From contig NZ_CP060394.1 in the NCBI RefSeq assembly GCF_014274465.1, positions 186,001 through 250,000 of the forward strand: a DNA stretch of 64,000 nt. The letters run 5' to 3'. Position 1 is the first letter of the stretch, and each line of letters starts with the position of its first letter. The stretch comes from Alloacidobacterium dinghuense. Lineage in GTDB: Bacteria; Acidobacteriota; Terriglobia; Terriglobales; Acidobacteriaceae. This document shows positions 16,479-25,960 of this stretch, in pieces. A program made the translations under genes and the position numbers. Below the pieces are notes generated by a model. That model was not told the DNA's origin. It searched no databases and worked only from the letters and a program-made list of their open reading frames with translations.

Positions 16479-17669
16479 AACTCGCTCTACCTCACGGAGC
16501 GGTTGAATGAGTTGGGCGTCGTTGTTGCGTTCAAGACCATCGTTGGGGATCGCAGAAAAGACCTGACGAATGCGATTCGCACGGCACTTGGACGAGTGGA
16601 CATCATTATTACAATGGGTGGTCTGGGACCGACGGAAGATGACCTGACGCGCGAAGCGTGGGCGGATGCCCTCGGTACCGAACTCAAACGCGATGCGGAC
16701 ATCGTGGGACAGCTTTATGTGCGCGCGGCACAACGCCGCTGGCAGCTGACAGAAAATAATCTGAAGCAGGCAGATATGCTGGATGGCGCGCAGATGCTTG
16801 AGAATCCGCATGGCACCGCGCCGGGACAGTGGGTCGATACGGTTTTCGGTGCGCATCGCAAGCTGGGAATGCTACTGCCTGGACCTCCGAGCGAAATTAA
16901 GCCGATGTTCGATGAACAGTGCATTCCGCGGCTGCGCGAGATCGTGCCGCAACGATTCATCGCTACGCGCACTCTGAAGGCGGCGATGATCGGCGAATCG
17001 CACGCCGATGCGCGCATTGCGCCGATCTATTCACAGTTCACGGATGTGGAGACGACGATCCTAGCGCATCTCGGTGATATTCAGCTGACACTGATCTCTA
17101 CGAAGTCGACGATGGAAGAAGCCGAAGCGCGCGTGAACGAATTGGCAAGCCTGATCGAAGAAGAGTTGGATGATCTGGTTTATTCTTCGGCCAAACAGAG
17201 CGAATCGCTGGAGCAAATTGTTCTTTATTACCTGGAGATGCGCGGCGCGACGCTTTCGGTGGCGGAGAGCTGCACGGGGGGATTAATCGCGGAGCGGCTG
17301 ACGAGCATCGCCGGCAGCTCTCGATCGTTTCTTGGCGGTGCCGTTGTCTACAGCAACGAATTGAAGACGGAGTTTGCCGGCGTTCCGGAGGAGTTGATCG
17401 AAGAGAAAGGCGCGGTGAGCCGGGAAGTCGCGACCGCGCTGGCAGAAGGCATTCGCCGCCGCTGCCGGAGCACCTATGGCGTCGGAGTGACTGGAATTGC
17501 CGGCCCTGGCGGTGGAAACGAAGAAAAGCCAGTGGGGCTGGTCTACATCGCGATCAGTGACGGAGTGCAGACCGAAGTTGTTCAGAAGAACTTCTCCGGC
17601 GATCGAGAGCGCATCCGCTTCTATGCAAGCCAGCAGGCGCTCGACATGGTGCGTCGCCAACTCATGTAG
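16419..17669 (+). CDS. cinA: CinA: NMN amidohydrolase with MoCF-like domain
   Basis: The full-length family member has an N-terminal molybdopterin-binding-like (COG1058) domain, used as an ADP-ribose pyrophosphatase in relatives, and a C-terminal nicotinamide-nucleotide amidase. The 416 residues begin MKCEIIAIGSELL, with GGLGPTEDDLTREA near 66. The C-terminal part has VAESCTGGLIAERLTSIAGSS near 280 and GVTGIAGPGGG near 355. The start is an ATG inside the right copy of the direct repeat. It is often linked to competence, but its main role is NAD salvage. It precedes plsY by 30 bases. Confidence 0.96.
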   Translation: MKCEIIAIGSELLTPFRQDTNSLYLTERLNELGVVVAFKTIVGDRRKDLTNAIRTALGRVDIIITMGGLGPTEDDLTREAWADALGTELKRDADIVGQLYVRAAQRRWQLTENNLKQADMLDGAQMLENPHGTAPGQWVDTVFGAHRKLGMLLPGPPSEIKPMFDEQCIPRLREIVPQRFIATRTLKAAMIGESHADARIAPIYSQFTDVETTILAHLGDIQLTLISTKSTMEEAEARVNELASLIEEELDDLVYSSAKQSESLEQIVLYYLEMRGATLSVAESCTGGLIAERLTSIAGSSRSFLGGAVVYSNELKTEFAGVPEELIEEKGAVSREVATALAEGIRRRCRSTYGVGVTGIAGPGGGNEEKPVGLVYIAISDGVQTEVVQKNFSGDRERIRFYASQQALDMVRRQLM

Positions 17670-17699
17670 GCATCTTCGGCTGCTACACTCATACTCGCA

Positions 17700-18344
17700 A
17701 TGTTCGTTGTCACCTACTTAGTAATTGCGCTAGTAGCATATCTGCTGGGTTCGATCCCGTTCGGCTATGTGCTGGTGCGTCTTTTTCGCAAGGAAGATAT
17801 TCGTGAGACTGGAAGCGGGAATATCGGAGCGACGAATGTCATTCGCTCGGGCGCGAAGGGGTTAGGCGCGCTTACATTTCTGCTTGATGCACTGAAGGGC
17901 TATGTTGCCGTGATGGCCGCGGGATGGTTGCTGAATCTGCATGTGCTGCAACTGGTTCCTTTGCAAGACGCTATGGCCGTTGCGGCTATGGCAGCTATCA
18001 CAGGCCACATTTTTCCAGTGTGGCTCAGTTTTAGAGGCGGTAAGGGAGTGGCCACGGCATTTGGAGTATTTGTGGCCGTGGCATGGCTTGCTGCAGTTGC
18101 CGCGCTCGTGATGTTTCTGATTATCTTCGCGCTCACACGCTATGTTTCGCTAGCTTCGATTCTAGGAGCAGCTTCGTTTCCTGTCTTTGCCTTTCTCACG
18201 CCGCACTTCCCCTATTCAGGATTGATGATTGCGGTGATCTTGATTGTTCCGGCGATCATCATTGCCAAACACCACCAGAACATTCATCGTCTCCTGCGCG
18301 GCACGGAATATCGCTTCGGCAAGACTAAGGCAAGCGAGGCATGA
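17700..18344 (+). CDS. plsY: Glycerol-3-phosphate acyltransferase PlsY
   Basis: PlsY transfers the acyl group of acyl-phosphate to glycerol-3-phosphate in the inner membrane, the first step of phospholipid synthesis. The protein is 214 residues with several membrane helices. It carries the family motifs GSIPFGYVLVRLF near 17-29, SGNIGATNVIR near 39, and GGKGVATAFG near 112. The stop overlaps the gpsA start (ATGA), and GpsA makes its substrate, so the pair works in sequence. Confidence 0.96.
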   Translation: MFVVTYLVIALVAYLLGSIPFGYVLVRLFRKEDIRETGSGNIGATNVIRSGAKGLGALTFLLDALKGYVAVMAAGWLLNLHVLQLVPLQDAMAVAAMAAITGHIFPVWLSFRGGKGVATAFGVFVAVAWLAAVAALVMFLIIFALTRYVSLASILGAASFPVFAFLTPHFPYSGLMIAVILIVPAIIIAKHHQNIHRLLRGTEYRFGKTKASEA

Positions 18345-19348
18345 GCCGCATTGCGGTGATGGGGACCGGTGCGTGGGGTACCGCGATTGCGCTGAGTCTT
18401 GCGCGCTGCGGCGACCATGATCTGACCTTGTGGTCGCACTCGTCTGAGGTGAGCGAGACGATTGCGGAGCGTGGCGAGAACGCGGCGTTTCTTGCGGGCT
18501 TTCCGATTCCAAAGACGATTTGCGTGACCTCGAAAATTGAGGAAGCGCTGCGCGCCGCTGAAATTGTTGTGAGCGCGATGCCGTCGCATCATGTTCGCGC
18601 TAGCTACGAGCAGTTCGCACCCCTTCTGCGTTCCGGCCAGATGCTGGTAAGTGCAACGAAAGGTATCGAAGATGAAACGTTGCTGCGCATGAGCGAAGTG
18701 ATTGCGCAGGTGCTTGGCCAATTCGATCTCAGTCTGCCGGTAGGTGTGCTCAGCGGGCCATCGTTCGCGCAGGAAGTTGCAGGAGGTTCGCCCACTGCCG
18801 TTACGATCGCCTCGTACGATGCCGCGTTAGCTGTACGCATACAGCGGGAATTCGGGAGCCAGTCTTTGCGGCTCTATACAAATGATGATGTTGTTGGCGT
18901 GGAGCTGGGCGGCGCGGTTAAGAATGTGATTGCGATTGCTGCGGGCATTGTTTCTGGGCTGGGGCTTGGACATAATAGCGCGGCTGCACTGATTACGCGC
19001 GGTATTGCGGAGACAACGCGCCTTGCTATCGCATGTGGTGGCCATAGCGAGACGCTGTCTGGACTCTCGGGAATTGGCGATCTGGTGCTGACGTGTACAG
19101 GTTCGCTTTCGCGTAATCGCACGGTTGGGATCGAGTTGGGCAAGGGGCGCAAGCTGGCGGCGATTCTTGCCGGGCTGCATGGCAAGGTTGCTGAGGGCGT
19201 GCGAACGACCTCGGCGGCTCTTGGGTTGGCGCGTCGCCATCAGGTCGAGATGCCGATCACCGAGCAGGTAGCCGCGATTCTGCAGGAAGACAAATCTCCG
19301 CTTGAGGCCATGCGCGAGCTGATGTCGCGTCCGGGACGCGTCGAGTAG
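18341..19348 (+). CDS. gpsA: Glycerol-3-phosphate dehydrogenase (NAD(P)+)
   Basis: GpsA reduces dihydroxyacetone phosphate to sn-glycerol-3-phosphate for lipid synthesis. The protein is 335 residues with the Rossmann motif GTGAWGT at 8-14, SATKGIE near 105, GPSFAQEVA near 138, the catalytic lysine in GGAVKNVIAIAAG, and the GLSGIGDLVLTCTG motif near 245. The length is normal. Translation is coupled to plsY through a 4-base overlap. Confidence 0.96.
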   Translation: MSRIAVMGTGAWGTAIALSLARCGDHDLTLWSHSSEVSETIAERGENAAFLAGFPIPKTICVTSKIEEALRAAEIVVSAMPSHHVRASYEQFAPLLRSGQMLVSATKGIEDETLLRMSEVIAQVLGQFDLSLPVGVLSGPSFAQEVAGGSPTAVTIASYDAALAVRIQREFGSQSLRLYTNDDVVGVELGGAVKNVIAIAAGIVSGLGLGHNSAAALITRGIAETTRLAIACGGHSETLSGLSGIGDLVLTCTGSLSRNRTVGIELGKGRKLAAILAGLHGKVAEGVRTTSAALGLARRHQVEMPITEQVAAILQEDKSPLEAMRELMSRPGRVE

Positions 19349-19368
19349 CTTGTTACACTCAAGACAGC

Positions 19369-20325
19369 ATGATTCAAACGCTGTTTGGCAGCCTGAACGA
19401 ACCAGAAAAGAAGAGCATATTCGACCGGATGAAAGAGGCGGTCACGCGCACGCGCGACAGCCTTGGCGAGCGGATCGAGAGCGTTATCGCGCTTACGCGC
19501 GAAGTGGACGAAGGAGCGCTCGAAGAGTTGGAGATGAGTCTGCTTGCCTCCGATCTTGGTGTGACGACGACCACTGAGATCATCGACGCGCTGCGCGAGC
19601 GTGCGAAACGTCAGCAGATTCGCGATGGTGCGGAGCTGAAAGAGCTATTGAAGGCGCAGATCAAAGGCATTCTTGATGATCAGCAGCGTCCTCCGCATGT
19701 TGTGAACTCGCCTCCAGAAGTGATCATGATGGTCGGAGTGAACGGCACCGGCAAGACGACGACTACAGGAAAACTCGCGGCTTATTTTCGAGCACAGGGC
19801 AAGAGCGTGCTGATGTGTGCCGCGGATACTTTCCGTGCCGCCGCCATTGAACAGCTTGAGGTTTGGGGACAGCGGAGCGGAGTCGAGATTATCAAGACGC
19901 GTCAGGGTGGTGATCCTTCGGCGGCGCTCTTCGATGCGCTGCAGGCGGCAAAGGCGCGCAGCAATGATGTGCTGATTGTCGATACTGCGGGACGCTTGCA
20001 CACCAAGAACAGCCTGATGGCAGAACTCGACAAGATGCGGCGAACGACGCAGCGCATCGTTCCCGACGCTCCGCATGAGGTGCTGCTGGTGATGGATGCG
20101 ACGACGGGTCAGAATGGTCTGCAGCAGGCGCGGTTGTTTACCGAGTCGGCCGGCGTTACGGGCATTGTGCTTACCAAGCTGGATGGCACGGCGAAGGGTG
20201 GCATCGTTGTCGCGATTGCGCGGGAGTTGGAGCTGCCTGTGCGCTTTGTTGGCGTTGGCGAGAAGATCGAGGACCTACTGCCGTTCGACAGTGCGGCATT
20301 CGTCGATTCGCTGCTTGGAGCTTAG
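19369..20325 (+). CDS. ftsY: Signal recognition particle receptor FtsY
   Basis: FtsY is the membrane-associated GTPase that receives SRP-ribosome complexes. It has 318 residues: an N domain (about 15-100) and a G domain with GVNGTGKTT at 123-131, DTAGR at 205-209 and TKLD at 269-272. The long acidic A domain of E. coli FtsY is missing; only ~15 residues precede the N domain, as in many other phyla. Its RNA partner ffs lies at 11.9 kb. It follows gpsA by 20 bases and precedes ribD by 2. Confidence 0.96.
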   Translation: MIQTLFGSLNEPEKKSIFDRMKEAVTRTRDSLGERIESVIALTREVDEGALEELEMSLLASDLGVTTTTEIIDALRERAKRQQIRDGAELKELLKAQIKGILDDQQRPPHVVNSPPEVIMMVGVNGTGKTTTTGKLAAYFRAQGKSVLMCAADTFRAAAIEQLEVWGQRSGVEIIKTRQGGDPSAALFDALQAAKARSNDVLIVDTAGRLHTKNSLMAELDKMRRTTQRIVPDAPHEVLLVMDATTGQNGLQQARLFTESAGVTGIVLTKLDGTAKGGIVVAIARELELPVRFVGVGEKIEDLLPFDSAAFVDSLLGA

Positions 20326-20327
20326 CG

Positions 20328-21446
20328 TTGCCCAACGAAGCTGCTTTCCCTGCCGATCTGCAATGGATGGCTCGCGCGCTGGAACTCGCGGAGCGTTCAG
20401 TTGGGGTGTCGTCGCCGAATCCCGCGGTTGGCTGCGTTCTCGTGCAGCGCGATGGAAGCCTTGTCGGCGAGGGCTATCATGAGTACGACAAGCTCGATCA
20501 TGCTGAGATTGTGGCGCTCAAACAGGCGGGAGAGAAGGCTCGCGGAGCAACGGCGTATGTGACGCTCGAGCCTTGTTCGCATCAGGGGCGGACTGGGCCT
20601 TGTGCTGATGCGCTGATCGCTGCCCAGGTGAGCCGGGTTGTGATTGCGATTGGCGATCCGAATCCTCAGGTGAATGGGCAGGGTGTTGCGAAGCTGTGGG
20701 CAGGCGGTATCTTTGTCACGACGGATGTTCTGCGGGATGAGGCGCGCGCTCTGAATGATGGGTTTGCGAAGTACATCCAACATCGTTTGCCTTTCGTGAC
20801 GTTGAAGGCGGGTGTGTCGTTGGATGGTCGGATTGCTCCAGGTCATGTTCCGATGGGGCAGACGCATTACATTACGAGCGAAGCGTCGCGCGCGGCGGCG
20901 CAGCGGATGCGGCACGCTTCCGATGCGGTGATTACCGGCGTTGATACTGTGATTGCCGACGATCCGCTGCTGACGGATCGCAGCGGATTGCCACGGCGCA
21001 GGCCGTTGCTGCGGGTGGTGCTGGATTCCTCATTGCGATTGCCTGTCAGCTCGAAGCTGGTCAAGTCGGCGCAGGGCGACTTGCTGATCTTTCATGCATC
21101 GCCTGCTTCCGATCGTGTTTGGGGCCTCGAAGATGCTGGGGTTCGATTGGAGCGCCTCGAGGCGGTTGATGGTCATGTTTCGCTTCCGCACGTCTTGAAG
21201 CGGCTCGGCGAGATGCAGGTGCTGAGCGCGATGCTCGAGGCTGGTTCGCGCCTCAACAGCGCGGCTCTGGCGCAGGGGATCGTGGATAAGCTGTGTCTGT
21301 TCTATGCGCCTCGGTTTCTTGGCTCAGATGCTGTTCCGCTGCTGGCTGATGGCGGGCGAATCGAACCGGCGATGAAGCGCATCTCATGGAAGGCTATTGG
21401 CGATGATGTCTGCTTTGAAGGCTATCTTCATAACCCTTGGAATTAA
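20328..21446 (+). CDS. ribD: Bifunctional riboflavin deaminase/reductase RibD
   Basis: RibD catalyses the deamination and side-chain reduction steps after GTP cyclohydrolase II. The 372 residues comprise a zinc deaminase domain with H58-A-E60 and the C83...C92 ligands (PCSHQGRTGPC), then a reductase domain from about 150 (LKAGVSLDGRIAP). The start is TTG at 20328, two bases after the ftsY stop. The next gene is riboflavin synthase; ribBA and ribH are not in the window. Confidence 0.95.
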   Translation: MPNEAAFPADLQWMARALELAERSVGVSSPNPAVGCVLVQRDGSLVGEGYHEYDKLDHAEIVALKQAGEKARGATAYVTLEPCSHQGRTGPCADALIAAQVSRVVIAIGDPNPQVNGQGVAKLWAGGIFVTTDVLRDEARALNDGFAKYIQHRLPFVTLKAGVSLDGRIAPGHVPMGQTHYITSEASRAAAQRMRHASDAVITGVDTVIADDPLLTDRSGLPRRRPLLRVVLDSSLRLPVSSKLVKSAQGDLLIFHASPASDRVWGLEDAGVRLERLEAVDGHVSLPHVLKRLGEMQVLSAMLEAGSRLNSAALAQGIVDKLCLFYAPRFLGSDAVPLLADGGRIEPAMKRISWKAIGDDVCFEGYLHNPWN

Positions 21447-21449
21447 TCG

Positions 21450-22112
21450 ATGTTTACTGGACTGATTGAGGCGACGGGAAAAATTTTGAGCGTTGTGGAA
21501 CGGGCCGGGACGCGGCGGGTTGCCGTGTCGGCTCCCGGCCTGGCGGAGCGGCTGCGGACGGGCGATTCGGTTGCCGTGAGTGGGACTTGCCTCACTGCTC
21601 TGGATATTTCGGTCGATCCTCCGATGTTTCATGCCGATCTGGCGGCGGAGACGGTGGCCCGGACGTCGCTGGCGGGGCTCAGGCCGGGAACAGTGGTGAA
21701 CCTGGAGTTGCCGACACCTGCGGGGACGCCGCTGGGCGGGCATGTCGTCCAAGGGCATGTGGATGCGACCGGGACGTTGCTGGGGCTTGAGCCGGTTTCG
21801 CCCGATGCCGATCCCTCAAAGACCGACTGGTGGTTGCGCGTGGCGGTTCCGGAGAGCGTGGCGCGCTATGTGGTCGAAAAGGGGTCGATTGCCATTGAGG
21901 GAATCAGCCTGACTGTGGCCAAATTCGACGGTTTAAGCGTCACTATTGCGGTCATTCCGCACACTTACGCGCATACCAATCTGCACACGCTCAAGGCTGG
22001 CGATCCGGTGAATCTGGAAGCGGATGTGATGATAAAGTTCTTCGAGCAGCGGCAGAAGTCTGCTCCTGAGTTCGAGTTGACGCTCGATTACTTGATTGCG
22101 AACGGGTATTGA
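21450..22112 (+). CDS. ribE: Riboflavin synthase, alpha chain
   Basis: This enzyme dismutates two 6,7-dimethyl-8-ribityllumazines to riboflavin. The protein has 220 residues with two lumazine-binding barrel repeats: MFTGLIEATG at the start, and GGHVVQGHVDATG near residue 95 opening the second. Conserved NLE(L/A) segments appear in both halves. It sits 3 bases after ribD. A palindrome at 22168-22188 may end the transcript. Confidence 0.95.
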   Translation: MFTGLIEATGKILSVVERAGTRRVAVSAPGLAERLRTGDSVAVSGTCLTALDISVDPPMFHADLAAETVARTSLAGLRPGTVVNLELPTPAGTPLGGHVVQGHVDATGTLLGLEPVSPDADPSKTDWWLRVAVPESVARYVVEKGSIAIEGISLTVAKFDGLSVTIAVIPHTYAHTNLHTLKAGDPVNLEADVMIKFFEQRQKSAPEFELTLDYLIANGY

Positions 22113-22167
22113 CCCGGGTATCCCCCTCCCCTCCTATTTTCAGGCTTCCTTTATTTTTCAATACTTT

Positions 22168-22188
22168 AGCGGGGGATCATCCCCCGCT
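22168..22188. terminator. Palindrome after riboflavin genes, possible terminator
   Basis: AGCGGGGGAT-C-ATCCCCCGCT is a perfect 10-bp inverted repeat with a single central base, 56 bases after the ribE stop. A T-run is lacking on the plus strand, so its terminator role is uncertain; it may be a repeat-derived hairpin. Confidence 0.4.
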
Positions 22189-22631
22189 ATCCGTTTGATT
22201 CGAATGGGATTAGGGTGTTTCTAGTGTTTTCAATGCTTTAGCTGGGGGTCCCAGGAAAACCCAGCGCTAAAGCCACCTTAGCTCCACTGATCTTATTCAC
22301 CGGCCTGAAGGCCAGTGCTTCTACCCCACCTTGCTTCGCAAGGCCTTCGATTTTCCGGAAGCTGCGTTTATGCCCTGCTGCACTTCAGCCGGATTCCCGC
22401 TTGCTGGCGGCCAGATGAGCTTGATCCCTTTGGGATTTCTGTGCCCCTATATCCAGAATAGCAGCTTCAACGAAATAACACGCCAAAGCCGCTATCGCCG
22501 TAAGGCATTATTTTTCATTGATTTGAGCGAGCTGTTTACTCGCTGAGTACTTGACAGCTTCAATTGGATCGTTGGGATTCTTCCTCCCGATGGTCGCCAG
22601 ACTGACGGCATATTTGAGACTGCGAGACTTG

Positions 22632-22673
22632 GATGTAGACAGGCTACTGCTGCGGTTGTAGAGTGTCTACATC
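22632..22673. promoter_or_regulatory. Double palindromic operator of padR
   Basis: GATGTAGACA (22632-22641) and TGTCTACATC (22664-22673) are perfect inverted repeats. Each arm also belongs to a 15-bp local palindrome: TGTAGACAGGCTACT at 22634-22648 and TGTAGAGTGTCTACA at 22657-22671. The shared pattern TGTAGA..G.CTAC repeats 23 bases apart, close to two helical turns. It ends 2 bases before the padR ATG, so binding would block the gene's own expression. Autoregulation is inference from position and known PadR behaviour. Confidence 0.7.
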
Positions 22674-22675
22674 TT

Positions 22676-23026
22676 ATGGCGAAGGAAATTTACAAGAACA
22701 GGATCGAGCTGTTGCAGGGGACGCTGGACATGCTGATTCTGCAGACGCTGCAGTGGGGGCCACAGCATGGGTACGGCATCAGCCAGGCGATTCGGGCGAG
22801 CTCGGGTGAGGTGCTGCAGGTGGAGACGGGGTCACTGTATCCGGCGCTGCATCGGCTGGAGCGGCAGAAGTGGGTCGAGTCGGAGTGGCGGGTTACGGAG
22901 AGCAAGCAGAAGGCGAAGTATTACCGGATTACGGCGGCGGGGAAGGAGCAGCTGGCGGAGAACCGTGATCGATGGGAGCAGATGGTGGCGGCGATTGGCG
23001 GAGTGCTGGGCACGGACTGCGGCTGA
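22676..23026 (+). CDS. PadR-family transcriptional regulator
   Basis: The protein is 116 residues, nearly all a PadR winged-helix domain: GTLDMLILQTL near 14, HGYGISQAIR near 34, the recognition segment TGSLYPALHRLE, and a basic RVTESKQKAKYYRIT wing. A short helical C-terminus (EQLAENRDRWEQM) would dimerise. It lies directly upstream of the duplicated permease, an arrangement typical for ADOP genes in Acidobacteria. A conspicuous double palindrome precedes its start codon. Effector unknown. Confidence 0.93.
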   Translation: MAKEIYKNRIELLQGTLDMLILQTLQWGPQHGYGISQAIRASSGEVLQVETGSLYPALHRLERQKWVESEWRVTESKQKAKYYRITAAGKEQLAENRDRWEQMVAAIGGVLGTDCG

Positions 23027-23040
23027 TTGTGTGGATTGCT

Positions 23041-23262
23041 TTCCCACCCTTTCGCAAAATGCGCGAAAGGATGGGGCACCCATTGTTGCTCCCGGTGTGG
23101 TGTGATCCCACATCTTTTCAAGATGTGGGGCACCCTTGTCTGGGCTGCCATTTAGGAGGGCAAAAGCGGTCGTTGCTACGCAACGATTCGCACAAACTTT
23201 GTTCGTGCGGGTCCTTCGGCTAGGCGCCTACGGCGCTTCGCTCAGGATGACAGCGGTGAGAG
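23041..23262. repeat. Repeat block between padR and the permease
   Basis: The block includes a CCTTTCGC/GCGAAAGG hairpin ending GATGGGGCACCC (23041-23081), a second hairpin CCCACATCTT/AAGATGTGGG ending GGGGCACCC (23106-23132), a CGTTGC-TAC-GCAACG hairpin (23170-23184), and a TCCTTCG...CTCAGGATGACA unit (23210-23252). The same modules reappear after the permease at 25971-26345. Confidence 0.85.
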
Positions 23263-23278
23263 TGGGAGATAGAGAGTG

Positions 23279-25960
23279 ATGAGGTGGCGGCGGAAGAGGA
23301 ACGAACTGGATGCGGAGATTGAGGCGCATTTCCGCATGGCCGTGGCGGAGCGGGTGATGCGCGGGGAAGATGAAGCGGCTGCACGCCGTGCAGTGGAGCG
23401 CGAGATAGGGAATGTCGCTCTCGTTAAGGATGTGGCTCGTGAGGCGTGGGGATGGGTGTGGCTGGAGCGGCTGCTGCAGGATGTGCGCTATGCGGTTCGG
23501 CAGCTGCGGAAATCGCCTGCGTTTGCGGTGACAGTGATTGCGACGCTGGCGCTGGGGATTGCTGCTCCCGCGGCCATGTTTACGGTTGTCGACCGGGTGA
23601 TGTTGCGGCCGCTGCCTTATAGAGATGCGGGCAGACTTGTTTATATCAACGATGCGAGCCAGAGAAATGAGCACGATTACAGAGCCGGCGCGCCGTATCT
23701 CGATCTGGAGGAGTGGCGGAAGTGGAGCAGGAGCTTCGAGAGCATCGGATTTTTTGTGCAGGCGAACGGGCGGAATTTTCTCGAAGGAAAAACGGTGACA
23801 GAAGGCGTGGCCTTCTACAAGGTGAGCGCGAATTTATTCGGCGTGCTCGGAACTGCTCCGGCGCTGGGGCGTGATTTCCGCAACGATCCGGATGGGTTTG
23901 CAAAGAACGCCGATGAAAGGAGCGTGGTCATCAGTGATGCTCTTTGGCGGTCGATGTTTGGCGGCGAGCCGAACGTTCTGGGTCAGTCGGTAAAGATCAG
24001 CGGCGAGCCTTATGTGGTGGTGGGTGTCATGCCGCGCGGATTTTCTTTTCCCTTCGATCCGGAGACTCCGGAGGTGTGGAGCCTGGCGCAGTTGGGTGAT
24101 ACGGACAATGGTCGCACGGATGGAACGCCACTGTACACCGTGCTTGGACGGTTGAATTCCGGCGTGAGGGCCGCGCAGGGGGAAGCGGAGCTGACGACGC
24201 TGCAGAAGCAGATTGCGGTTGGATATGTAGATCCTGAGATACGGCAAGAGCGTTCCGGAGTATGGATTGGAAGCTATTCCGGATCGTTAGTTGAGAAAGA
24301 CACGAAGCGCGCGTTGGAAATGTTGCTGGCTGCTTCAGGCGTGCTCTGGCTGATTGCCTGCGTGAATGTGACGAATCTTCTGCTGGCGCGCGCGATGGTG
24401 CGCCAGCGCGAAGTTGCCGTGCGTGGCGCTCTGGGCGCGGGACGGTGGCGCATCATGCAGCAGTTTATGGCGGAGGGATTGCTGCTGAGCGGATGCGGCG
24501 CACTGATCGGGATTGGGCTGGCGCTGATAGCGGTCAAATTGTTTGCTGGCGGAATCAAGCATCATCTGCCGTTTCCGGTGGCAATTGCTCCGGACTGGCG
24601 GATGATTGCCGGGCTGTTGTTGCTGACGGTTGTTTCTGCGCTGGTTTCGTCGATCTGGCCAGCATGGATGGCGGCACATGCTCCGATTGAACCGGCGTTG
24701 AAGCAGGGTGGACTGCAGGCAGGGAACGCGCGCGGACAACATCGTATGCGCGGTGTGTTGGTGGTGGTTGAGATTGCTTTGTCGCTGACGTTGCTGGTCG
24801 GTTGCGGGTTGTTGCTGAGGACGATCTATGCGCTGCGGCATGTGCCGCTTGGATTTCGTACCGACCGTATCATTGTGGCGAATTTGCATATCCCCGGTTA
24901 CAAATTCGGGGGCCAGAACATGACGCATAGTCTTTATCTACCGCTGCTGGAGCGAGCGAAGCACTTGCCGGGCGTGCAATCCGCGGGGCTGATGACGGAG
25001 GTGCCGCTGGGAGGGACATTCAATATTCATCTTGAATTGAAGATGGACGCTTCGCAGTCTCCGAACAGAAAATCGTGGAAAGTAGTCAGTCTGCTGAAAG
25101 CTGCGACACCGGATTTGCAACAGGTATTTGGTTTCAAGATGTTGGCAGGGCGTTTTTTCAATCAGCAGGATACGCCATCGTCGCAGCCGGTATTCGTCGT
25201 CAATCGCGCCTTTGCTCGAGAGTATTCACCAGACCAGCAGGACTTGAGCAAGGTAATCGGAATGAAGCTGTGGCACATTACTGAGGGGAAAGATGCAGAG
25301 ATTGTAGGCGTGCTTGACGACATGCGGCAAAGTGCGGTCGCTGAGCCATCGACGCCGGAGATTGAGGCCTCGATTTCGCAGATCACCCCTGAGAGCGGAG
25401 TTTATAAGACGCTGGAGGGGATTGCGATGGATCTGGCGGTGCGTACGGATCGCGATCCGAAGGTGATGATTCCCGAGTTGCGCGAGGTGTTAAGGCAGGC
25501 TGATCCGGCGCTTGCTGGGAGCAACTTTACGACTATGAACCAGGTGGTCGAGGATTCGTTTGGCAGCCAGCGGCTGGCGGCGCATCTGCTGGAGATTTTT
25601 GGCGGGTCGGCGCTGCTGTTGTGCGTGGCGGGATTGTATGGGTTGCTGGCTTATGTTGTTTCGCAGCGGACGCGCGAGCTTGGCGTGCGTCTCGCGCTGG
25701 GGGCGCAGCGCGGCGATCTGCTGTGGCTGGTGTTGCGGCAGGCTTCGGTGATGCTTGTTTCTGGTGTGGTGATTGGGCTGGGGCTGGCTCTCGCTTCGGG
25801 GCGGGTGGTGCGGAGTTATCTGTATGGGGTGAGTGCTCGGGATGGTTGGACGCTTGGGTTTGTGGCTTTGACTTTGATGTCGATTGGGTTACTTGCGGCC
25901 TATTTGCCGGCGCGACGGGCGGCTATGGTGAACCCTATGGAGGCGCTTCGGGCTGAGTGA
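23279..25960 (+). CDS. ADOP-type ABC permease (MacB/FtsX-like, duplicated)
   Basis: The protein is 893 residues from the ATG at 23279 (a GTG one codon earlier is also possible). A cytosolic N-terminus (RNELDAEIEAHFRMAVAERV) typical of acidobacterial duplicated orphan permeases is followed by a membrane helix near 80-105, a large periplasmic MacB_PCD domain, an FtsX core with three helices near 340-470, a second periplasmic domain, and a second FtsX core at the C-terminus ending PMEALRAE. No ATPase gene is adjacent, as expected of an orphan permease. The export substrate is unknown. Regulation by the upstream PadR is likely. It is flanked by related repeats. Confidence 0.93.
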   Translation: MRWRRKRNELDAEIEAHFRMAVAERVMRGEDEAAARRAVEREIGNVALVKDVAREAWGWVWLERLLQDVRYAVRQLRKSPAFAVTVIATLALGIAAPAAMFTVVDRVMLRPLPYRDAGRLVYINDASQRNEHDYRAGAPYLDLEEWRKWSRSFESIGFFVQANGRNFLEGKTVTEGVAFYKVSANLFGVLGTAPALGRDFRNDPDGFAKNADERSVVISDALWRSMFGGEPNVLGQSVKISGEPYVVVGVMPRGFSFPFDPETPEVWSLAQLGDTDNGRTDGTPLYTVLGRLNSGVRAAQGEAELTTLQKQIAVGYVDPEIRQERSGVWIGSYSGSLVEKDTKRALEMLLAASGVLWLIACVNVTNLLLARAMVRQREVAVRGALGAGRWRIMQQFMAEGLLLSGCGALIGIGLALIAVKLFAGGIKHHLPFPVAIAPDWRMIAGLLLLTVVSALVSSIWPAWMAAHAPIEPALKQGGLQAGNARGQHRMRGVLVVVEIALSLTLLVGCGLLLRTIYALRHVPLGFRTDRIIVANLHIPGYKFGGQNMTHSLYLPLLERAKHLPGVQSAGLMTEVPLGGTFNIHLELKMDASQSPNRKSWKVVSLLKAATPDLQQVFGFKMLAGRFFNQQDTPSSQPVFVVNRAFAREYSPDQQDLSKVIGMKLWHITEGKDAEIVGVLDDMRQSAVAEPSTPEIEASISQITPESGVYKTLEGIAMDLAVRTDRDPKVMIPELREVLRQADPALAGSNFTTMNQVVEDSFGSQRLAAHLLEIFGGSALLLCVAGLYGLLAYVVSQRTRELGVRLALGAQRGDLLWLVLRQASVMLVSGVVIGLGLALASGRVVRSYLYGVSARDGWTLGFVALTLMSIGLLAAYLPARRAAMVNPMEALRAE

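Larger units (their letters stand above)
22113..22675. other. Intergenic region with repeats and the padR promoter
   Basis: This 563-base gap holds a perfect palindrome (22168-22188), a degenerate copy of the GGGCTAAAGCCC-type repeat (22236-22327), a copy of the ATTCTTCCTCCC...GACGG repeat (22575-22609), and the PadR operator (22632-22673). A 71-codon plus-strand frame at 22331-22546 lacks recognisable content and is probably not a gene. The T/A-rich part 22440-22550 shows nothing else I can name. Confidence 0.6.

Noticed and set aside
22331-22546. 71-codon frame between riboflavin synthase and padR
   Set aside because: No ribosome site, no recognisable content, and it overlaps repeat-rich sequence.
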